Source: Pseudomonadota bacterium (GTDB lineage Bacteria; Pseudomonadota; Gammaproteobacteria; Burkholderiales; Gallionellaceae). From it: 7,112 nt of DNA. Below the pieces are notes generated by a model. It was given only the letters and a program-made list of their open reading frames with translations, did not search any database and was not told the DNA's origin. The translations under genes and the position numbers were made by a program. Positions 1 to 4,821 of the stretch are shown piece after piece; the first letter of the stretch is position 1; each line of letters starts with the position of its first letter. The DNA lies in assembly GCA_021847165.1 (NCBI GenBank), contig JAJZUH010000100.1:1-7112 (forward strand), written 5' to 3'.

Positions 1-2
1 AG

Positions 3-1622
3 AACCTCGCCGCCGGACGCCGCGCCGATCCGCACGATGTCGGCGCTTTCCGCCAGGCGCTGAGCCAGGCCGGCATCGCGCACGACCTGCTCGCCGACGT
101 GGTGGAGATCGCCGATCCGAGCTGGCAGTCGGCGGTGGAAGCCGTGCTCGCGCCGTTTGCGCATCTGGTGCTGCTGGGCAAGGAGAAGGACACCGAAGCG
201 GCAATGGCGCTGGGCGAGAAGCTGCGCTACCGCCACTTCATCGTGCCGGACTGCGTCGCCGCCGGACTTGCGCCCAAGGGCTCGCTGCTGGAAGTGGTGC
301 GCTTCGCCAAGCCGGTGCCGGAATGGCTGCTGCGCACGCTGGAACGCACCCGCCGCGTGGAGGATGCCGCCGCCGGGGCCAAGCTGCCGCGCGGCGAAGA
401 CTGGATCACCCGCCAGGGCTATCTGCGCGAACGGCGCGGCGGCCGTTACGCCGCACCGGATCAGGCGCGCTTCGGCAAGGCGCGGCTGGAAGCGCTGCGC
501 GAACAGCGCGGCGGCCTCGACAAGGCGCTGGCCCCGCTGCGCCAGCAGCTCACCGATCTCACCGGCCGCATCCGCAGCCAGCAGGCGCAACTGGCTGGCG
601 TCAGCGCCGCCGCGCAGCTGGCGGCCCGCGCCGCCGAGTTCGCCGATGCTCGCCAGCAGTACGATGCGCTGGTGCAGCGCCGCCGCGACAACACGGTGTT
701 GCAGGCGCAGCAGGAACGCGAACAGGCCGACAAGGCCGTCAACGCGGCCTTCGTGACCCGGCAGAAGATCGAGTTCGCCTTGCAGAACCTGGAGAAGGAG
801 ATTTCCGGCAAGGAGAATCGCGCCGCGCGCGAGGAGCAGATCCGCCGCGTGCAGTCGCTGCGCGCCAACCGCAGGCAGTTCCCGGCGGGCTGGTGCGATG
901 CGGAGGCCAACCGCCAGATCGCCGACAAATACCGCGACACCACCAACATCGACCGCCGCCTGGAGGAGATCGAGCTGCGCTTCAAGGAAGAATCGTGGGA
1001 GACCGACGATACCGTGGTCGCGCTGCGCGACAAGATCAAGGACGACTATCGGCGCATGGAGAGCGACCTCTCGTCGCGCCGCCGCGACAACGAAATGGCG
1101 CGCAGCCAGACCGAGACCGCACGCGAGCAATACATCGCCGTGCTGCGCCACACCGTCGGGCGCTATGTGAAAAACCTCAAGGTGCTGGGCGACCTGGCCG
1201 GCATCAAGGTGGAACACGAACCGGTGGCGCTGGAGAACAACGACCTGTCGCTGGCGCAGGCCGGCCTGGCGGTGCGCTTCAATTTCGACGACAAGGGCTT
1301 CATGGGCATGAACGACGGTGACGCCTCCGGCGGCCAGCAGGTGATGAAATCACTGATCCTGCTGGTGGCGCTGATGATGGAGGAGTCGCGCCCCGGCGGC
1401 TTCGTGTTCATCGACGAACCCTTCGCCCACCTCGACATCGTCAACATCGAACGCGTGGCCAAGTTCCTCAAGGCCACCCGCGCGCAATACCTGCTCACCA
1501 CGCCGGTCACGCACAACGTCGGCGTGTACGACCCCTCCATGCTGACGCTGGTGACCTTCAAGAAAAAACCGGCGGACGCCTGGGCGCCGGGCGTGAAGGT
1601 GCTGGTGCGGGAAAGGTCATGA
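3..1622 (+). CDS. SMC-like chromosome segregation ATPase, C-terminal part (5' end outside window)
   Basis: The frame is open from the left edge, so this is the last 539 residues of a larger protein; the first GTG at 99 is internal. Visible residues ~1-60 resemble an SMC/MukB-type hinge (Trp41 in a 'W..AVE..L' context). Residues ~155-385 are rich in Gln, Arg, Glu and Ala with heptad-like spacing, as in a long antiparallel coiled coil. The C-terminal ABC half-head has the signature motif SGGQ at 442-445, and Walker B with D-loop FVFIDEPFAHLD at 467-478 (catalytic Glu472). The Walker A half must lie upstream of the window. By family knowledge such proteins dimerise, bind ATP at the heads and act on DNA in chromosome organisation, repair or plasmid defence. 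I cannot tell a housekeeping SMC relative from a MksB/JetC-type protein without the upstream genes. No JetD-like gene follows; the next gene is lysS. The final codons run to a TGA at 1620-1622. Confidence 0.85.
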   Translation, partial: NLAAGRRADPHDVGAFRQALSQAGIAHDLLADVVEIADPSWQSAVEAVLAPFAHLVLLGKEKDTEAAMALGEKLRYRHFIVPDCVAAGLAPKGSLLEVVRFAKPVPEWLLRTLERTRRVEDAAAGAKLPRGEDWITRQGYLRERRGGRYAAPDQARFGKARLEALREQRGGLDKALAPLRQQLTDLTGRIRSQQAQLAGVSAAAQLAARAAEFADARQQYDALVQRRRDNTVLQAQQEREQADKAVNAAFVTRQKIEFALQNLEKEISGKENRAAREEQIRRVQSLRANRRQFPAGWCDAEANRQIADKYRDTTNIDRRLEEIELRFKEESWETDDTVVALRDKIKDDYRRMESDLSSRRRDNEMARSQTETAREQYIAVLRHTVGRYVKNLKVLGDLAGIKVEHEPVALENNDLSLAQAGLAVRFNFDDKGFMGMNDGDASGGQQVMKSLILLVALMMEESRPGGFVFIDEPFAHLDIVNIERVAKFLKATRAQYLLTTPVTHNVGVYDPSMLTLVTFKKKPADAWAPGVKVLVRERS

Positions 1623-1629
1623 CCGGCTC

Positions 1630-1666
1630 GCGACGGATGCACAAGCAGTCCAGAAAACCCCGTCGC
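1630..1666. repeat. 7-bp inverted repeat in lysS promoter region
   Basis: GCGACGG at 1630-1636 is the exact reverse complement of CCGTCGC at 1660-1666, with 23 bp between the arms. The right arm ends two bases before the TG of the extended -10 element of lysS. No T-tract follows, so it is not a standard intrinsic terminator for the SMC-like gene. It could be an operator or a loose hairpin at the end of the upstream transcript. A 7-bp match in GC-rich DNA may also be chance. Confidence 0.35.
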
Positions 1667-1668
1667 TG

Positions 1669-1677
1669 TGCTATATT
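1669..1677 (+). promoter_or_regulatory. Extended -10 promoter of lysS
   Basis: TG at 1669-1670, one base, then TATATT at 1672-1677 forms an extended -10 element (TGnTATAAT type, 5 of 6 in the hexamer). No good -35 hexamer is seen 16-18 bp upstream, which is tolerated by extended -10 promoters. Transcription would start near 1684 and leave a leader of about 32 nt before the ATG at 1716. The position also argues against the longer lysS frame that starts at GTG 1668, since that codon would lie inside the promoter. Confidence 0.55.
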
Positions 1678-1715
1678 TCACGCCGCTTAAATTCAATTCA
1701 GCCATACAGAACATC

Positions 1716-3218
1716 ATGAGCAACGAACCCAATATCCCAGCCCAGGACGAGAACCAGATCATCGCCGAACGCCGCGCCAAGCTGAACGCGATCCGCGAGA
1801 AAGGCGTCGCCTTCCCCAACGATTTTCAGCGCGAACACATGGCGGCCGATCTGCATGCCGAGTTCGGCGAGAAGACGCATGACGAACTGGAGTCCGCGCA
1901 GATCCACGTCGCGGTGGCCGGGCGCATGATGCTGAAGCGCGTGATGGGCAAGGCCAGCTTCGCCACGGTGCAGGACATGAGCGGCCGCATCCAGCTGTTC
2001 ATCAGCAACGACATCACCGGCGAGGCTGCGCATGGCGAGTTCAAGCATTACGACCTCGGCGACATCCTCGGCGCCGTCGGTGTGTTGTTCAAGACCAAGA
2101 CCGGCGAACTATCGGTACGGGTGACCACCGTGCGCCTGCTGACCAAAGCGCTGCGTCCGCTGCCGGAGAAGTTCCACGGCCTGACCGACCAGGAGCAGAA
2201 ATACCGCCAACGCTACCTCGACCTCATCACCAACGACGAATCGCGCAAGGTGTTCATCGCGCGTACCAGGATCATCCAGGCGATCCGCGAGTTCTTCGTG
2301 CGTCATGGCTACCTGGAAGTGGAAACCCCGATGATGCATCCCATCCCCGGCGGAGCGTCGGCGAAGCCGTTCGTCACGCACCACAACGCGCTGGATCTGC
2401 AGATGTTCCTGCGCATCGCGCCGGAACTGTACCTGAAGCGTCTGGTGGTGGGTGGTTTCGAGAAAGTGTTCGAGGTGAACCGCAATTTCCGCAACGAGGG
2501 CGTCTCGACGCGCCACAACCCGGAATTCACCATGATCGAATTCTACGAGGCCTATCGCGATTACAAGTACCTGATGGACTTCAGCGAGAAGCTGTTCGCC
2601 GAAGTGGCGCGCAAGGTGCTGGGCACTACCGTGATCACCTATCAGGGCCGCGAACTCGATCTGGGCAAGCCCTTCCACCGCCTGACCATGGTGCAGGCGA
2701 TCCAGAAATACCACCCCCAGTTCACCGATGCGCAGTTGAACGACCGCGACTTCCTCATCAACGAACTGCAAGACCTGAAGGCCAAATACAAGCCGGAGGA
2801 CGGCGTCGGCGGCCTGCAGCTGTCGCTGTTCGAGGAACTGGCCGAGGGACACCTGTTCGAGCCGACCTTCATCATCGACTACCCGATCGAAGTCTCGCCG
2901 CTGGCACGCAGCAGCGATGCACGCCCCGAGATCACCGAACGTTTCGAGCTGTTCATCGTCGGGCGCGAGATCGCCAACGGCTTCTCCGAGCTGAACGACG
3001 CGGAAGACCAGGAGGCGCGCTTCGATGCGCAGGTCGCCGCCAAGGATGCCGGCGACGAAGAGGCGATGTTCAAGGACAGCGACTACGTGCGCGCACTGGA
3101 ATACGGTTTGCCGCCAACCGCCGGGCAAGGCATTGGCATTGACCGCCTGGTGATGCTGCTGACCGATAGCGCCAGCATCCGCGACGTCATCCTGTTCCCG
3201 CACATGCGCCCGGAATAG
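1716..3218 (+). CDS. lysS: Lysyl-tRNA synthetase, class II
   Basis: Charges tRNA-Lys with lysine using ATP in the cytoplasm. The 500-residue product is close to the usual ~500 of bacterial LysRS. The N-terminal OB-fold anticodon-binding domain lies around residues 65-150 ([20 protein letters not shown] region). The class II catalytic core follows, with motif 2 at [14 protein letters not shown] (Arg259) and motif 3 at GIGIDRLVM (Arg477) close to the C-terminal end FPHMRPE. Start choice: the frame is open back to GTG 1668, but ATG 1716 gives the typical short MSNEP... N-terminus and sits about 32 nt behind an extended -10 promoter. No strong Shine-Dalgarno precedes it, which is a little unusual for such a gene. 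All three class II motifs appear intact, so this should be the housekeeping enzyme. A Crp/Fnr-family gene follows after 2 nt and is probably co-transcribed. Confidence 0.97.
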   Translation: MSNEPNIPAQDENQIIAERRAKLNAIREKGVAFPNDFQREHMAADLHAEFGEKTHDELESAQIHVAVAGRMMLKRVMGKASFATVQDMSGRIQLFISNDITGEAAHGEFKHYDLGDILGAVGVLFKTKTGELSVRVTTVRLLTKALRPLPEKFHGLTDQEQKYRQRYLDLITNDESRKVFIARTRIIQAIREFFVRHGYLEVETPMMHPIPGGASAKPFVTHHNALDLQMFLRIAPELYLKRLVVGGFEKVFEVNRNFRNEGVSTRHNPEFTMIEFYEAYRDYKYLMDFSEKLFAEVARKVLGTTVITYQGRELDLGKPFHRLTMVQAIQKYHPQFTDAQLNDRDFLINELQDLKAKYKPEDGVGGLQLSLFEELAEGHLFEPTFIIDYPIEVSPLARSSDARPEITERFELFIVGREIANGFSELNDAEDQEARFDAQVAAKDAGDEEAMFKDSDYVRALEYGLPPTAGQGIGIDRLVMLLTDSASIRDVILFPHMRPE

Positions 3219-3220
3219 AA

Positions 3221-3886
3221 ATGATCCCCGGCGATCTCCGCGCCCGCTTGTTGCTGCATTACCCTGCGCTGGCCGAATTGCCCGCTGCGGAACTGGACGG
3301 TTTCCTGGAAAAAGCGATGGTGATGCCTCTGCCGGCCGGCACCGTGGTGTTCGACGAAAACCAGCCGTGCCAGGGGTTCCCCATGCTGCTTGCCGGCAGC
3401 ATCCGCGTCATCAAGGCGGCCCCGAACGGACGCGAATTGCAGCTCTACCGCGTCGTGCCGGGAGAGAGCTGCATTCTTACCAGCAGCTGTCTGCTCGGCC
3501 ACACCGCTTACCAGGCACGCGGCATCGCCGAACAGTCGCTGGAGATGGTACTGCTGCCAGCACCTTCGTTCCATGCGTTGCTGGGCAAGCACAAGGCATT
3601 CCGCGATTACGTGTTCCACCTGTTCTCCGACCGACTCACCGACCTGATGCAGCTGGTCTCGGCGGTCGCCTTCCAGAAACTGGACCAGCGCCTCGCCGCT
3701 TTGCTGGTTTCCCAACCCAGCCCGTTGCATACCACCCACCAGGCACTGGCCGACGAACTCGGCAGCGCGCGCGAGATCGTCAGCCGCTTGCTGAAGGGAT
3801 TTTCCGAACAGGGCTGGGTCAAGCTGGCGCGGGAGCAGATCGAGGTCACGGACGAGACAGCCCTGAAGCGATTCGCGTCATTCTAG
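3221..3886 (+). CDS. Crp/Fnr-family transcriptional regulator
   Basis: A 221-residue cytoplasmic DNA-binding regulator, the usual length for the family. Residues ~25-125 form a cyclic-nucleotide-binding-type beta barrel (PLPAGTVVFDENQPCQGF, then GSIRVIK, then VVPGESCILTSSCLLG). A dimerisation helix spans ~125-155 and a winged helix-turn-helix ~160-215. The recognition helix reads GSAREIVSRLLK, matching E. coli Crp with Arg184, Glu185 and Arg189 in the base-contacting places; this is Crp-like, not Fnr-like. The Arg-Ser pair that binds cAMP in Crp is absent after GE (81-82), so cAMP is unlikely. The N-terminal cysteine cluster of Fnr is also missing, but Cys50, Cys84 and Cys90 are present and could sense redox or reactive sulfur (inference). 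The gene starts 2 nt after the lysS stop and is probably translationally coupled; only a weak GGAA lies ahead of the ATG. The predicted target site lies just behind its stop codon, before the DUF2892 gene. Confidence 0.92.
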   Translation: MIPGDLRARLLLHYPALAELPAAELDGFLEKAMVMPLPAGTVVFDENQPCQGFPMLLAGSIRVIKAAPNGRELQLYRVVPGESCILTSSCLLGHTAYQARGIAEQSLEMVLLPAPSFHALLGKHKAFRDYVFHLFSDRLTDLMQLVSAVAFQKLDQRLAALLVSQPSPLHTTHQALADELGSAREIVSRLLKGFSEQGWVKLAREQIEVTDETALKRFASF

Positions 3887-3890
3887 GCAA

Positions 3891-3906
3891 TGTGATTTTT
3901 ATCACA
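3891..3906. promoter_or_regulatory. Crp-type operator palindrome upstream of the DUF2892 gene
   Basis: TGTGATTTTTATCACA is a perfect inverted repeat: TGTGA, six bases, TCACA, with 6-bp arms around TTTT. It equals the Crp half-site consensus and differs from the Fnr site (TTGAT-N4-ATCAA). It begins 5 bp after the stop of the Crp/Fnr-type regulator, whose recognition helix has the R-E-x-x-x-R pattern expected for TGTGA. Its centre (3898/3899) lies 41.5 bp before the predicted start at about 3940, the typical class II activator position. Binding by another Crp homologue of the cell is possible. Confidence 0.8.
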
Positions 3907-3933
3907 GACATCACGCTCCTTTCACATTATCAT
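3905..3933 (+). promoter_or_regulatory. Predicted promoter of the DUF2892 gene
   Basis: CAGACA at 3905-3910 (4 of 6 to the -35 consensus) and TATCAT at 3928-3933 (5 of 6 to -10) are separated by an ideal 17 bp. The start would be near 3940, leaving a leader of about 27 nt. The weak -35 overlaps the last two bases of the Crp-type palindrome, as in activator-dependent promoters. CATTAT at 3925-3930 is an alternative -10 that would shift the operator centre to about -38.5. Confidence 0.6.
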
Positions 3934-3966
3934 TGAGCCTCCTTCAACCTCATTCAAGGAGCAAAC

Positions 3967-4161
3967 ATGAAAATCAACGTTGGTGGTATTGATCGCATCC
4001 TGCGCATCGTGGCCGGTCTGGCACTGATCGGCCTGACTCTGGCCGGCGTGATCGGCGCATGGGGCTGGATCGGTGTTGTTCCTTTGCTGACCGGCATCTT
4101 CAAGTTCTGCCCGGCCTATGCCATCTTCGGCATGAATACCTGTCCGATGGAAAAACAGTAA
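3967..4161 (+). CDS. DUF2892 (YgaP-like transmembrane domain) small inner-membrane protein
   Basis: A 64-residue protein that matches the DUF2892 pattern along its whole length: IDRILRIVAG near the N-terminus, a glycine-rich WGWIG turn, then LLTG...CP and a second Cys-Pro close to the end. Two hydrophobic segments (about 11-29 and 33-47) would form a helical hairpin in the inner membrane. Cys48 and Cys59 are each followed by proline. In YgaP this domain is joined to a rhodanese that handles sulfane sulfur; here it stands alone, as is common. A clear Shine-Dalgarno AAGGAG (3956-3961) sits 5 nt before the ATG. Expression is predicted to depend on the Crp-type palindrome upstream. Function of the stand-alone form is not known to me; a role in sulfur or redox stress is inference from family context and the cysteines. 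Confidence 0.88.
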   Translation: MKINVGGIDRILRIVAGLALIGLTLAGVIGAWGWIGVVPLLTGIFKFCPAYAIFGMNTCPMEKQ

Positions 4162-4180
4162 TCCGCCGCACATCACCCCG

Positions 4181-4206
4181 CGCCCGCCCTCGTTGCGGGC
4201 GTTTTT
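4181..4206 (+). terminator. Intrinsic terminator between the DUF2892 and DUF3365 genes
   Basis: CGCCCGC (4181-4187) pairs perfectly with GCGGGCG (4195-4201) across a 7-nt loop and is followed by TTTTT (4202-4206). The hairpin starts about 20 nt after the DUF2892 stop. It ends only 4 nt before the Shine-Dalgarno of the next gene, so it may act as a partial terminator or a stability hairpin that lowers downstream expression. Confidence 0.85.
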
Positions 4207-4224
4207 CATTGGAGGAACCGATTC

Positions 4225-4797
4225 ATGACCAGCCAGACTATCCTATGCGCATTGCTCGCGCTTGCTGCAGTGCCGGCATGGGCCGACGAGGTCGGCCAGT
4301 ACGCGGCAGAAAGCCGCGCCATCGTGACCCCTTTCATGCAGCAGCTCATGGCCGAGAACAGGAAGGCCATCATGGAAGGCGGCCTGGAATCCGCCATCGG
4401 AGTGTGCAAGAAGATCGCCCCCAGAATGGCAGGCGATATTTCTCGCCAGCACGGTATCAGGCTCACCCGGGTCAGCCTCAAGGTACGCAATCCCCTGCTC
4501 GGCACTGCTGACGCATGGGAGCAGGAAACCTTGCAGCAGTTCGAGGCCCGTCTCGCCAAGGGAGAAAAACCGGAAGCGCTGGAAGCTGCCGAGATCGTGA
4601 GCGAGCCGAATGGCCGATATTTCCGTTACATGAAAGGGATCGTCCTGCAGCAGGGATGCGTGGCCTGCCACGGCACCAGCGAGCAGATGAGCGCAAAGGT
4701 CAAGGCACGCCTGACCGAAGACTACCCCTACGATCAGGCAACCGGCTATGCCCCTGGCCAGTTGCGCGGCGGCGTCAGTATCAAACGCCGTTTGTAA
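4225..4797 (+). CDS. Periplasmic single-haem c-type protein, DUF3365/Tll0287-like
   Basis: A 190-residue protein. Residues 1-20 are a Sec signal peptide with a short hydrophobic core and the likely cleavage site AWA/DE, so the mature part is periplasmic. A single haem c-binding motif CVACH occupies 145-149 (Cys145, Cys148, His149). The C-terminal stretch DYPYDQATGYAPGQLRGGVSIK fits the end of the DUF3365 (Tll0287-like) domain. In the cyanobacterial member Tll0287 a PAS-like fold with unusual His/Cys haem ligation has been described; Cys61 in SAIGVCKKIAP is the candidate sixth ligand here, which is inference. Such proteins are thought to be redox or ligand sensors, or small electron carriers. 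Translation starts at ATG 4225 behind GGAGGA (4211-4216). No promoter is evident in the 63 bp after the DUF2892 gene, so it is probably transcribed by read-through of the hairpin in between. It runs towards the histidine kinase gene on the other strand. Confidence 0.88.
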   Translation: MTSQTILCALLALAAVPAWADEVGQYAAESRAIVTPFMQQLMAENRKAIMEGGLESAIGVCKKIAPRMAGDISRQHGIRLTRVSLKVRNPLLGTADAWEQETLQQFEARLAKGEKPEALEAAEIVSEPNGRYFRYMKGIVLQQGCVACHGTSEQMSAKVKARLTEDYPYDQATGYAPGQLRGGVSIKRRL

Positions 4798-4815
4798 CCC
4801 TGTCGGCCTGCAGGG
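4798..4815. terminator. Weak hairpin between convergent genes
   Basis: CCCTG at 4798-4802 can pair with CAGGG at 4811-4815 across 8 nt in the 24-bp gap between the stop of the haem-protein gene and that of the kinase gene. The stem is short and no T-tract is present on either strand, so it would end transcription poorly in either direction. Read-through and antisense transcripts are therefore plausible. Confidence 0.25.
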
Positions 4816-4821
4816 CAGCGT

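Noticed and set aside
323..1321. 332-codon plus-strand frame inside the SMC-like gene
   Set aside because: The product is dominated by Arg, Ala, Gly and Pro, typical of an out-of-frame reading of GC-rich coding DNA; the overlapping frame has clear ATPase motifs.
3..1622. Calling a Wadjet (JetABCD) plasmid-defence system
   Set aside because: Only one SMC-like fragment is visible, no JetD-like gene follows it, and the head motifs are not diagnostic; upstream genes would be needed.
1668..1715. Longer lysS start at GTG 1668
   Set aside because: The GTG overlaps the extended -10 element, the extra 16 residues do not look like LysRS, and ATG 1716 gives the normal length.
2109..3203. Long open frame (364 codons) on the minus strand within lysS
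   Set aside because: It is fully antisense to an unmistakable lysS, has a His/Gln/Val-rich composition typical of GC-rich reverse frames and shows no domain pattern.
3891..3906. Reading the palindrome as an Fnr box or as a terminator
   Set aside because: The half sites are TGTGA, not TTGAT, the adjacent regulator's helix is Crp-like, and no T-tract follows the potential stem.
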